Notes under the pieces: generated by a model
Databases searched by the model: none
What the model was told of the DNA's origin: nothing
The model's input: the letters and a program-made list of their open reading frames with translations, nothing else
From: Amoeboaphelidium protococcarum
Taxonomy: Eukaryota > Aphelidiomycota > Aphelidea
DNA length: 64,000 bases
Direction of reading: 5' to 3'
Assembly: GCA_023515745.1 (NCBI GenBank)
Contig: JALECJ010000007.1
Span: forward strand, 1,116,001-1,180,000
Part shown: positions 11,143 through 21,325 of the stretch, piece after piece
Numbering within the stretch: position 1 is the first letter of the stretch
How the letters are laid out: each line of letters opens with the position of its first letter
Made by a program: the position numbers and the translations under genes

Positions 11143-11793
11143 TCAGCCTTTGAATATATATTGTCGATTGAACGCTCGTTGGAGTCGATTCTCATCTTAC
11201 TATGATTGTAGGTAAACGAGGCGATTGAAGCATCTGTTGCAAGCGTCAGCAACCTAAGAGTAGAGGCTGTTAAGAGGAACCAAAAGGGGGGAAAATATAC
11301 TGTAGCCGTTCAGTATATACTGCAGCTGTCCGCCGATTATTCAAAGTCATAATCAGAAGACTCTTTTACTATGACAAATGTCTACATTAAGCCTTGATGT
11401 GTACCAATATAATTGCGCACGAACAAAACTACCATGTAAGCGTAAATCGAAGTACAATAATGCGTAATATAAATTTAACAAAATGTATAGCGCTTAATCA
11501 AAATATATATCGTTCATTGCTCAACCGATGATTAACTTCATTAGATGTTCCATAGACGCATTGGTCACTTCTCAATTTAGCGGCTGTCTATATCTTGTGT
11601 CAAGATCTTAACGTTGATCTGCTTCCTCCTATTTATAGTAACTACTTGACTTAGCGGTTAAAATTAGATTTGGCAAAGCTGGACTCCATTTTGAGATTCG
11701 TCCGAGCCATTTTCTGCCAATCATAAAGTTGGTTTTTTGGGTATAAAAGCGTAATCGGACTGGTTTCAACTCTTTTCTTCAATAAAATCAGAA
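11143..11793. other. Spacer upstream of the intact Fanzor; possible element end
   Basis: 650 bp without a supported gene between the broken and the intact Fanzor copies. It holds a perfect 12-bp palindrome CAGTATATACTG at 11311-11322, preceded by a near repeat ATATACTGTAG at ~11296. The left boundary of the element probably lies here. No convincing inverted terminal repeat was found by eye. Confidence 0.4.
11742..11748 (+). promoter_or_regulatory. TATA-box candidate of the Fanzor gene
   Basis: TATAAAA 46 bp upstream of the Fanzor ATG (GGGTATAAAAGCG context). This would give the element its own promoter close to the start codon. Position and sequence fit a TATA box; there is no evidence of use. 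Confidence 0.4.
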
Positions 11794-13884
11794 ATGGCAG
11801 ATCCCCCTATAGAGGTAGCTGATATCGGTGGTGCCTTACCGCCGCGTAAACGTCAACGAGAAGTAAATTGTAAAGCATGTGGTCGCGACGATCACAAGCG
11901 CTCATCCAGTAAACTGTGTCCCAATTATGTCCCTCGTGCGAAAAATGCTGCCAAACCACAAGACAATATGGGAATACCTGTGGCTGAAGCCTAAGTAGCT
12001 GTACCTATTGGTTTGAATGTATTTTGCAAAATCGACGCGGTGAAGCATGAGATAAGTGATTTGGTTTCGCGTTGTACTGATCTCAAAGTAGAGGCTTGCA
12101 GACTTCTCCTGTCCTTCGTGCTTAATCATTTGGTATACAATCCTGACACTCCAATGCCAGACATCCGCTTTGGCGCAAATGGGTAGATGCGTAACTTCTT
12201 CAGCTCTTTGATTGCTAATCCTAGGCGGCGTGATCTGCTTAATCGTAATACCTGCAACTGGGCGGCTTTAAACGAGTTTATTGAAGCACACTATGTACCT
12301 CGTCGTCCTGCTGACTTGTTTTGGTGTGACATGCGAGGCTACTCAAACATGGTTACTGCCTTGGCTTCAGCTCACAATGACGATTGCGCTAGACATATAA
12401 GCACAAACTTGCCATCAAGGCTGAAACAATGGCTGCGCCACAAGTTTCGAAAACATCTCGGCTTCTGTTTGGAGGAGGATGATGTTTGCACCGTTGCTGT
12501 TTATGTCTTGGCGTTGATAAACCCACCTGAAGATATTGAAGAAATGCCTCCTTATCCTGCAGAAATCATCGACAATTGTGGTAACGGAGAATTGGTGGTG
12601 TATTACATGGACTACTACGAGACGCGTGCACGTCAATACATCCTTTGCAATCTCCCAATGGATAAGGCTAGTCTTCAGAACAACTGGCATCTGTATCTGA
12701 AATCCATGTGGCGTATCCTTCGTACATTTGAGAATAATCATCAAATGTATGAGGAGGAGTATCTGCTAAACAATGAAGGTCCTCTACTAAACGTTTACGC
12801 GTTGCTGCCTCTAAATGGATTTACGCAGAAACACATCCTGATCACCTCCAATGTGCTGAAGGAGATATGTGTTGCTGCTAATCTGCCAGATGTCCGTCAG
12901 ATGGATGTTCACGCTTTGTGGTCACAATGTTTCAAGTTGAACAAGGTCTCCACTACTGGCAATCAGAGAAGACGTTTTGGCTACTCCATTACATCCGATG
13001 GTGTTGGCTGTTCTGCTTCCGTTTTACGTCCTGCCTATCCTGCCCCTCCTGCTAGCCGCTACGGGTTCGCTTTCGATGGTACCGGATATTAACCGCTGGA
13101 TGTAAACAATGAGACCCGCGTTATCGGGATTGACGTCAATCGTGGCGTGCTTTTGGCTGCTTCTTGTGGTCCTGATGACCGGATTGCAGATGTTCCAACC
13201 GATCAGACGCCGTTTGCTGATGGAACGCATGAGCTGGTGTACACGACTGCTAGATGGCGTGAAGAGAACGGAGAAAAGTTTGGTGAAAAGAAGAAGGCTG
13301 CATGGAATGAAATAGCTCCAGAGGTCGTTAATGCCATGGCCCAGATTCCTTCCGCCAAATCAACTTCGTTTCTGGGGATCATCTAACATTTGCAGTACGT
13401 ACTGCAACATAGAGATGCATTCACTGGCTTCTACCGTCCTGAGAAGTGGCGAAAGCTGAGGAGAAAGCTATTCTCCTAGCGCCAAAGGGCCTATGACAAT
13501 TTGGCGCGTATGCTGACTCTCCGCCAAGATGGTTAGTTTGACCATAACACCATCATTGCATACGGCGCTGGCAACTTTGACACTGCGTCTCCTGGATATC
13601 CTGCGACTCCTAACAAGCGGCTGTTTTATGAGCTGAAGAAACGCTGCAGAGTCCGCTTGGTCCCAGAATATCGAACCAGTCAAAGATGTAGTAATTGCGA
13701 GAGTGAGCTTGGTCAATCACGAGTATGGAGAATTAAGCATTGTCCAAATAACAATTGCTTAGCTATCTGGCACCGTGATGTGAATGCAGCACGTAACATT
13801 CGCTACATCTTTCTGGCAAGAAATCGTGACGATGGTGAAAGGCCGGTTCCATTTCGATACGATCCTCCGCGTCCTCAATAATGA
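11794..13884 (+). CDS. Fanzor-type RNA-guided nuclease homologue (intact, 696 aa)
   Basis: Full-length eukaryotic TnpB relative (Fanzor), read through six TAA/TAG codons to TGA 13882. N-terminus: basic PPRKRQRE (nuclear-import-like) and a zinc knuckle with C26, C29, H34, C42 (CKAC..DDHKR..KLCP). Residues ~100-430 form the helical guide-RNA/DNA-binding region and end with the TDGV-type motif (SITSDGVG). RuvC-I: D447 in VIGIDVNRG. RuvC-II region: AYGAGNF then VPEYRTS, with E625 as the likely acidic residue. Zinc ribbon C632, C635, C650, C655; RuvC-III D662 in WHRDVNAARNI. All expected catalytic and zinc residues are present, so the protein looks active. Known Fanzors cut DNA guided by an RNA encoded next to the gene. 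A TATA-like box sits 46 bp upstream. Confidence 0.87.
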
Positions 13885-14342
13885 TCAGTCCAGGCTCCGC
13901 GCGCAACAGTCTGATCGGCGGTGCAAATCCGTTGCTGTCCCTAGTTTGCTTAATTGTGAAAAATACAGTAGAACTCTATCATTTTAACAAAAGTGTCGCG
14001 TTAGATTTTGTGAGAACTCTACTTCCTGTGAAGGGTGAAAAGCTGAAATAGACGGACCGTCTGAATTATTTGATCTTCTACGGAGCGTATGTTCTGGAGC
14101 GATCTGGTCTTAATGGATAATTTCCCCTTCGACAATTTGTTCATTTGCTAAATGAATATGCTCAGGTGGTGATTACTCCCGAGCCAATGTCTTCCACAAT
14201 CTGCTTTGTCTGTTTGACCAAGGGAATTGAAAGTTTCGTGGTGCGGAAGAAGAACAAGTCCTTCTGCTAATACTGCGACTTTGACTATCATGCTGATTCT
14301 CTGGGCGCAGGTGACATACTATATTGGCCGCCATTTGATTGA
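13881..14342 (+). CDS. TnpB/Fanzor-like zinc-ribbon ORF overlapping the Fanzor stop
   Basis: 153-aa frame whose ATG (13881-13883) overlaps the Fanzor TGA (13882-13884) as ATGA. Residues ~90-145 carry a TnpB-type zinc ribbon: VITPEPMSSTICFVC, then FCQYC followed by FDYHADSLGAGDIL, where TnpB proteins have the last RuvC motif (..HRDxNAAxNI). The preceding ~90 residues are helical and could match the end of a RuvC fold. RuvC-I and RuvC-II motifs are absent, so it cannot cut DNA by itself. It reads two TAA and one TAG as Gln with no TGA. Options: a remnant of a further TnpB-like gene next to which the intact Fanzor inserted, or a small accessory protein. The start codon may be coincidental. Confidence 0.55.
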
Positions 14343-14532
14343 AAATGCTGGCAATTTGCATCCATTCTTCATTCCAAGGAAGTACGTGCCTCGCATTGAA
14401 AATAGAAATTTTTGATAGTGATAGCAATGAAATTCAATTCAATTCAATGAATATATTCAGATAAATTCTTTCAATGTTATTAAGCTTTTAGATTGATTCT
14501 TTTATCACTTTTAAATTCCAAGTCACGTCTAA

Positions 14533-14841
14533 TCACTTCATCTTGTAACGCAGTCTCTTCTTCAAGTCAGATGCAAACTTGCCACTCTCCAATATGTAAG
14601 CGAAATCTGTCAAACTTGCATGGGAATTTTTAGACTTGAATGCATTTGTTACCTTCCTCTTTCTATCCAAAAGTTCATTATACACTTCGATTGCCAGATG
14701 ATCGTTGTCGAGGCCAACTAAAGACAGCTTTAGAAACGAAGTCAAGACAATGTCATCAACTTTGACGACACCCAGCGATTTCAGCTTTAGACGCATTTAA
14801 TGACGCCTACGTTACGAGTTCGAGAAATACTTTTTCGCCAT
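14533..14841 (-). CDS. Small basic protein, unknown
   Basis: 102-aa, Lys/Leu-rich protein starting MAKKYFSNSQRRRHQ and ending KKRLRYKMK before TGA 14533. It is highly basic at both ends with a helical middle, which suggests RNA or ribosome binding, but no family is recognised. It reads two TAA codons as Gln near the start. It lies just downstream of the Fanzor island on the opposite strand. Confidence 0.5.
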
Positions 14842-14986
14842 TGTTGATTCCAAAGTTAAACTATAATTCAGAGCATGAAACCAGGAGTTATGGTGTTGAT
14901 GCCAAATTGAACTGGTCTGATCTCAATCACACGTCATCGATTTTTTTTACATGCGCAGTTACTTCTTCTTCAAATTGAAACACACA

Positions 14987-15493
14987 ATGCCAAAAATAAA
15001 AGTATCTGCCCAGACTAAAAAACTTGCACGGCAGTTGGCTCAAGACCTCGCAGTTGATCAGTACAGAAAGTCTGAAGCTGAAGCGGCACAGTAATCAGCG
15101 AAAATGAACAATCCTAATCTTGCTTCGTCCAGTACAGATAAGTCCAACGCTGCATCCAAGTTAATTGCTGCTGCGGCCAAAACCAAATCTAAGAAGTCTG
15201 CATTGAAAAAGACAACTTAAAGTAAGGTAGCATCCACAAAGACTGGCTCAAGTAACAGTGTTTCCATCTAGACGACTTCCACCAAGACTAGTACCTCAAA
15301 AGCCGCTTCTAGTAAGACTAAGACTACAAATAACAAGGCTTCTTCCAGTAGAACAGATAATCCTAAGGTAGTACTCAGTAAGAGCAAGGTTGGGAAGTAA
15401 AAGACTGCGTCCGGGAAGGCAACTGCTATTGGCACCAAAGAGGCTCCCCAAATTACTCCTACAAGCGTTGCGCAATCGACAATGACGAATTGA
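14987..15493 (+). CDS. Lys/Ser/Thr/Ala-rich basic protein (H1-like composition)
   Basis: 168-aa protein. The first ~45 residues are helical (KKLARQLAQDL..DQYRKSEAEAAQ). From there to the end it is a low-complexity Lys-Ser-Thr-Ala tail with repeated SKT/TSK/KAS units, like linker-histone tails or other chromatin- or RNA-bound proteins. No winged-helix domain is visible. Function unknown; nuclear location is a guess from composition. TAA/TAG are read as Gln at four positions; the stop is TGA 15491. Confidence 0.6.
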
Positions 15494-15703
15494 ATGAAGT
15501 TGCAATAAATATTCTGTATGCATTTAAATTAAATTCATTATAGCGTTCTCCAACTTTGATTGTTAAATTTTTGTTCAATGTTGTAAGTGCAGAGATGAAA
15601 AGATTTCAAATTGTTTCAATGTGTTTGAGATATATTGTTTCATCAAACGTTTCGAATATTTGCTCTCTGCATATGAAAACTTTATTATAAAACGTGTCGA
15701 TTG

Positions 15704-16252
15704 ATGAGTACCACAGTTATTGGAGGCTCGTATATGGGTCTGTTTACAACAGGTTTGATGTCATTCCGTTTAAAGATATCCATCAATCGAAATATAAGCC
15801 CCATCAGTGCTGCTAATTTCTCTTCTCCACCACTATTCGAAATGCCAAGACAATAAAGACAAACAAGATCCGCGATTAGAAGGACTGGCGCCATAATTAA
15901 TCCTATGGCTAGACCTGAAGCAAACGCTGGCCTTAATGTTCCTGGGTGTCCAATTCCGGTGCCCGAGATTCTCAGCAACGGCTTCTTCAAAACTTATTTT
16001 GAAGCAATTGGAGAAGCCTACCATGCCCTGGTGCTGCGATCAGTGTATCTTGCTGCGCTGGCCGCCAAGAGACAAGGTGGTGACTTTCTGGAGGTGGCGA
16101 GGAATACATTGCGCCTCAAGATGGTAATGCTGGGGTAGATCAATTAAGACTACCGACCGGAAATGTCCAATGCTCTGAGAAGAGAGCTTATTGAAGGCTC
16201 AATATCAGAGGAGCGAAGGGCTGAAACCGAAAGATTTAAAATCTAGCAATGA
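15704..16252 (+). CDS. Uncharacterised protein, 182 aa
   Basis: Open from ATG 15704 to TGA 16250-16252, with TAA/TAG as Gln at four places. The N-terminal ~50 residues are Ser/Arg-rich and could be a mitochondrial presequence. The C-terminal half is helical and charged (YHALVLRSVYLAALAAKRQGGDF, then ..RRELIEGSISEERRAE), faintly like small LYR-type assembly factors but without a clear LYR motif. Translation could instead start at the internal ATG 15905. The opposite strand is also open across 15685-16138. I prefer plus because its codons look more like those of neighbouring genes and it ends in a natural stop. Confidence 0.45.
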
Positions 16253-17631
16253 ATGTAGTCTCGTCCAACTGATTTACATTCATCTTAGTTTGATCTTCCA
16301 CTTTCTTTTTACCAGCGCTATCGCTTTTCTTGCAGTTTGTATAAAATTGTTTCCGATAAATCTTGGAAGCTCGTCGCATGGACCGAATAGAATTGGCTTC
16401 TAGTCTTGTAGCGCACAATTTCTGCACATTTATTTTGGGGTGTCTGTGAAGTTCGGTATGCGCTGTTTAGTAATGTTGCTTTCATTTTGTAATGTACTGA
16501 AGTAGCTCAATCAGTAAAGTAATAAAAGCATAAAATTGGAGTATTGCGTAATTCCCTTAGTTGAAAACAGAGTGTGCGTGATAAAGCTTTGGCGTACTGG
16601 TTTTGATGCCAAGCCAATCTGGGGAGTGATCAATGATGTGATCAAAGTTTACTGATGCCATCAATGTCTATAAAATGGTCTGATAAGTGGTTATCTTCTT
16701 CTTTCGCAATCAAAGTTCAAGATTATACCTGGCATTTAAAATGCGCCCTGGATTGACATCATTACTGCCACAATGTGCCATTAGTTACTTCTGCTATATA
16801 TCAGCTAAGTTTATACGTTTAATTTACATTATTACCGCTTTGCTTCATCTGCTTTGTGTGTGTAGGCTGTGGTAAAGATGCAATGTTTAATATATGATCT
16901 TCTGTCATGTACTTCTCTCCTGTCCCGTCCGTCCCTGTATGTCTCTCCTGTCCCGTCCGTCCCTGTATGTCTCATCTGAATGTCTTAATCTTGTGATATT
17001 TAACGACCATGGGGCTCGCTGGGTACGAGATGTATCCGAAGTCTTTCTGTGCGACATCACTAATAATATTCAACTGGCAGGCACTTCACTGTATTAGATA
17101 TTAATATTTGTGATTTGGACGCAACAGCCCTATGGGTCTCTTCAATCGAAGAGTGGGTCTTTAATTAGAATCCTAGTTATTGACTTAGTAAACAGTTGAT
17201 TTAGTGTTTGTCAAGGACTGACGGGCGAGTGGTTCACCAGCTCCCTTTCCTTTGGAAAGCCCATGTAAAAAAATAAAAGCACTAGGCATCGAGATGGTGC
17301 TTAGAGATGGTATGAAGCCATGGAGTCGTGGGAGTTTGTTCAAGATTTGAAAGAGGAGCAAGCGAAATATGACCAAGGCGATTGATTAGCTGTTACTGAT
17401 CTTATGAAGTTGAAATATATTTTTTCAACTTTTACCTGACATTTATCCTCATTTTCTATTAGTCTTGAACTTCTTCTTTTGATCATAAGTGCAATGTGTG
17501 TCATACAGTTGCAGATTCAATGTTTTGACAGGTGATAAACAACAGAGTTTTATCAGCAGAAGGTAAAGCGCGTCGATCGCTTTGTCAATTCATCAACAGA
17601 GTTCACAAATCGCAATAAAACTGACATTTCA
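16253..17631. other. Gene-poor stretch
   Basis: About 1.4 kb without a supported gene. Short frames occur on both strands (a Lys-rich minus frame near 16236-16427 and a hydrophobic plus frame at 16687-16875) but lack a reliable start or family. A 28-bp exact tandem duplication lies at 16914-16969. The last ~150 bp are probably the promoter and 5' UTR of the SDR gene. Confidence 0.45.
16914..16969. repeat. Exact 2x28-bp tandem duplication
   Basis: Two identical, directly adjacent 28-bp pyrimidine-rich units (each starting TCTCTCCTGTCCCGTCC), followed by a partial third start. It looks like a slippage or minisatellite product in noncoding DNA. Confidence 0.9.
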
Positions 17632-18624
17632 ATGGACGATTTATCAATTAACAGTCTATTCTCTGTAAAGGATAAAGTTGCTTTAGTTACTGGCGGAAGT
17701 CGCGGGTAAGATGAGTATTTCTTTTCTTTTATTATACGGTGCAGTATGTTCATTTAAGTTTGCGTAGAATCGGTTTCATGTTCGCTAGTGCTCTGGTTTA
17801 GAATGGCGCCAAAGTTTACATAGTTTCGAGAAAGGAGAAAGATGTACGCTCAGCTGCTGACTAACTGAATTCTTCTAGACCGGGAGCCTGCGTAGCTGTT
17901 GATGCTGATCTGAGTCGTATGGAAGGTATTATGAAAGTTGTCTAATTTGTGAGTTAGCGCGAAACTTCACTGGACATCTTGGTGAATAATGCTGGCGCTA
18001 ACTGGGCTCAAGATGTTGAAAAGTTTACCGAGTCTGCCTTTGATAAAGTGCTCAACCTGAATTTGAAATCAGTCTTCTTTCTAACTTAAAAGTAAGTCGT
18101 TTCATTTACTACTATAAATAATGATGTCATGATGTCTAATCAGTGTCAAATCATGTAGGTTGTTACCTCTTTTGAAAGCTTCTGGTGCTAAAAATGCGTC
18201 GGATCCTGCACGTATAGTTAATGTTGGTAGCATAAATGGCTTGATGCCACCGCAATTTCCCACTTATGCTTACAGTGCTTCTAAAGCTGCGGTCGCAATG
18301 CTTTCTAAGCACTTGGCCATTCATCTGAGCCACTTGAATCCATCTGCTGATCATTAGAACGCCACCTCATCATACAATATCACTGTGAATACTATTGCTC
18401 CAGGATCATTCCCGTCAAAGATGATGGCCCATACGTTGCAAGCTTTTGACGAAGAAATCAAACGCTCAGTTCCCATGAATAGAGTTGGAACAAGTGCAGA
18501 CATGGCTGCGACCTTGCTATGGCTTTGCGGACCTGGTGGCTCGTACGTTACCGGTGCAACTATTGTAGTTGACGGAGGTGCGTCAATAGTACCGTCTCTA
18601 CTGACGCAACAATCTAAACTATGA
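17632..18624 (+). CDS. Short-chain dehydrogenase/reductase (SDR, FabG-like)
   Basis: 287-aa NAD(P)-dependent oxidoreductase in three exons (17632-17705, 17768-18091, 18159-18624). The introns of 62 and 67 nt both start GTAAG and end GTAG. The Rossmann glycine motif TGGSRGIG is split by intron 1. NNAGANW, the catalytic Ser in VGSINGL, and the YSASK catalytic Tyr/Lys pair follow, and the C-terminus has the usual NTIAPGSF and VDGG motifs. The closest architecture is the classical SDR type (3-oxoacyl reductase or sugar/alcohol dehydrogenase-like); the substrate is not predictable. AATAAATAAA just after the stop is a likely polyadenylation signal. Confidence 0.92.
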
Positions 18625-18702
18625 AATAAATAAAAGCGACACGTATCAACCAGTATATACTCTTAATCAATCAACATCAATGTTTACAATTTAAACTCTT
18701 AA

Positions 18703-20850
18703 TCATCCAACTTGGACAGACTCAACGCGTTTATTCTCATCAGAGTGAAATTTAAACTTTCGACGTCCGCCAGAAAATTGATGGCAACTATTGCTGAGCA
18801 CTAGTTGCAATATTTCTTCCAATTAAAGCTTTAAAAACGATGCAGACTACCAGCATACAAAAGTGGACGGTAGCCGATAGTGTAACCACATGTAAAGCAT
18901 AGTGACTCGATGCATATTCTCAAAGTGCTGCAACACTTATGAAGCTTGCCTAGGATCAGGAATTTCAAATTCATCAACAGGCGGTAATAATCGAGTTTCT
19001 GACCAGTTTACATTCTCTTTATCATCCAGCATATCAGTCATTTAGAGACGCTATATGGCATTCAGTCCGGGAGAACTTATCAAAGCATTTTCGACAGCAG
19101 TGAATTCAATCAGCTTTCGCCGCTCATTTCTACACCGTGCCAAGACAAAATTTTCAAATATTTTAGCCTCCATTGCCTTGTTCAAACTTGTAGGTGCACA
19201 AGTTAGAGTCCACTTATCTTTAAGCGGTAGTGCCCCAGAAGATGAGGAATTATCACGCTTGGCCATCCGGTCGCACTTCTCCACAATGTCGGCAATTTTG
19301 ATCATATCGCCCAGGTTGGCCATTTCATAATCATTGCTGAGGAGGGCAAACTGTTAGAAACTCTGTAATATTTGAGGCAACAAGAAATCATTCCCAGTCT
19401 GATCTCGCAAAGCTGTGGCAAACTCATTAACGACTTCAAATGTGGGCTAAATAGTCGCATTAGTCAGTTGAGGATCATCGCCAGACATTTTACGCCTCAG
19501 AATAGGGAAATCTGCTGGAAAGAATGTAGTCACTTCGCCACCTACAGCTTCTTTCTGCACTCGTTTTTGAGTCTTGGTGGTAGATGAGACATCTCTCTCC
19601 TTAGTATCAGAGTCGCTAGGACTATCATCTTGAATTACAGCAAATCTGCCAGCTCGGCCACCAATCTGCTTCGTCTAACTAATAGTCAACTCCACTCGCT
19701 CCTTATCGTTATTCATCTTTTTCATATCGTAGAATATCACCCTCTTCACAGCCAAATTGAGTCCCATTCCAATGGCATCACTGGCAATTATAACATCATA
19801 TCCATCAGCTTCTATGTCTCCCCTCGCAAGAGCCTACTACTTGGCATTGAACAGTTTAGCCTATTCAGCTCTTGATTCTGCAGGCAGAGAGCCATATACA
19901 ACTGCACACTTGAGCGAAGTTTTCTACTCCACCATCGACTTGATCCAGAATATGTCAGCTCTACTAAAACATATCAAGGCGTCACCTGGTTAGAGCATGG
20001 AGAACTGATTACCACCACCTCTAGTCTTTTCTGATTTTACAACACTGAGAGGCGATAATCTCTAATACTTGTGAACGTGAAGATCATCGCCAGTCTATTT
20101 GACAATAGTTTCAATCAACTTTTACGCTCTCAACTCTCCACACAGATGAACTTCTTTAGCGGGAACTCCCAAAAGTGCATGAGTCCAAGCCCATCCTCTT
20201 TCCCTGTCACTAATCATTTGAATTTCATCAATCACGGCTACATCGTACGGCTATCTGACATTCAGATTAAGCATCTCCACCGTGGAAGCCGTATGCAGAC
20301 TATCACTATCCGATGTGAGAATATTAGACTTTAATCTCTGCTCACCAGTAACTAAATCACATGCAATCTATTCTTGATTCAAGCGATGAAATATCTCCCA
20401 GGCCAGCAATCTTAGCGGTCCAAAGTACACACCGCTACCAGCTTATTTCAATCTCTGTAGAGCATTATAAGTCTTTCCACTATTCGTCGGTCCAATATGC
20501 AGATGTATCTACCTCTTCCGATCACCGACAAGACTACGAGACTGCTGATATGTAGGCCACTCAGCAGGATGAGTGAGATTAGTAAATTTAGAAACGGTAC
20601 TTAGGACTTGCTTCTACTCTGCACCAAGACTTGTCGTCATATCTTTAGACGCGTATCGTATTAACTATGGCATTAGATTCTGCTGAAATTTCTGTAAACT
20701 TACTCCATCTGTGATACAGCTTCTAGCATATTCTGTAGCGATACTTTGAAATTCAGTAGAACTAATACCGAATTATCTGAACAGACTCAAACTCTCTTCA
20801 TTATAAAGTGACTCAGCAAGCTGCTTTTACAATCGTTTAATCCTAGTCAT
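18703..20850 (-). CDS. SUV3: SUV3-type mitochondrial RNA helicase
   Basis: 715-aa superfamily-2 ATP-dependent RNA helicase, intron-free. It has Walker A GPTNSGKT, a DEIQM box ([20 protein letters not shown], diagnostic of SUV3), the [11 protein letters not shown] region and the arginine-finger motif [11 protein letters not shown]-terminal SUV3 helical domain follows (LPPVDEFEI..). In yeast and animals SUV3 unwinds RNA for the mitochondrial degradosome. A long N-terminal segment before Walker A may hold the targeting signal, but no strong presequence is seen at the first ATG. About 25 TAA/TAG codons are read as Gln. It is transcribed tail-to-tail with the SDR gene, with ~80 bp between the stops. 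Confidence 0.94.
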
Positions 20851-21325
20851 TAATACTATTATTGCTTAGATTATTACTATAACAATATATAATACGATAC
20901 GTCTACAAAGAATAAGCTTAAAGAAACTTTTCTCGATTTTCTCCATCGCGAAACATTGAACGGGAGCCATTTATCACGATTATAACACCAATTCTGCTAT
21001 CATACCAAAGAATTAGAGCGCCAAAGCTTTTAAAACTATAGTTAATATTATTATACCTTATAGTTGGAAGAAACACCTCTCCATTATAGTTATTCACGAT
21101 TAATAGAACTAGAGATTGCCGACCTGTCTGCCAACCTCGTGTTTGTCAACGCGTCGGCTCGAACAATTTTGTAATCGTCGCGGTCAGTCAGTCAAGTGAT
21201 CGATCGTTCGTTCTGAAACAATTCTCCTTTCTTTCTCATTGTTCTATCTAGTTAGAGGCGGAATATTTCATTATCAAAGTTGATTTATTACGTAGGCACA
21301 AGTTATCTCTTTAAGCTAAAATAAT
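20851..21325. other. Divergent promoter region
   Basis: 475 bp between the starts of the minus-strand SUV3 gene and the plus-strand acyltransferase gene, so probably a shared promoter region. It is AT-rich at both edges with a GC-richer core around 21120-21220 containing repeated CAGTCAGTCA and GATCGATCG steps. No gene is seen. Confidence 0.5.

Noticed and set aside
13950-14010. pogo/Tigger-like terminal repeat suggested by ACAGTAGAACTCTATC
   Set aside because: No matching inverted copy was found nearby, and the sequence is inside an open coding frame.
16236-16427. Lys-rich minus frame
   Set aside because: Starts at GTG, overlaps the end of the plus-strand gene, no family.
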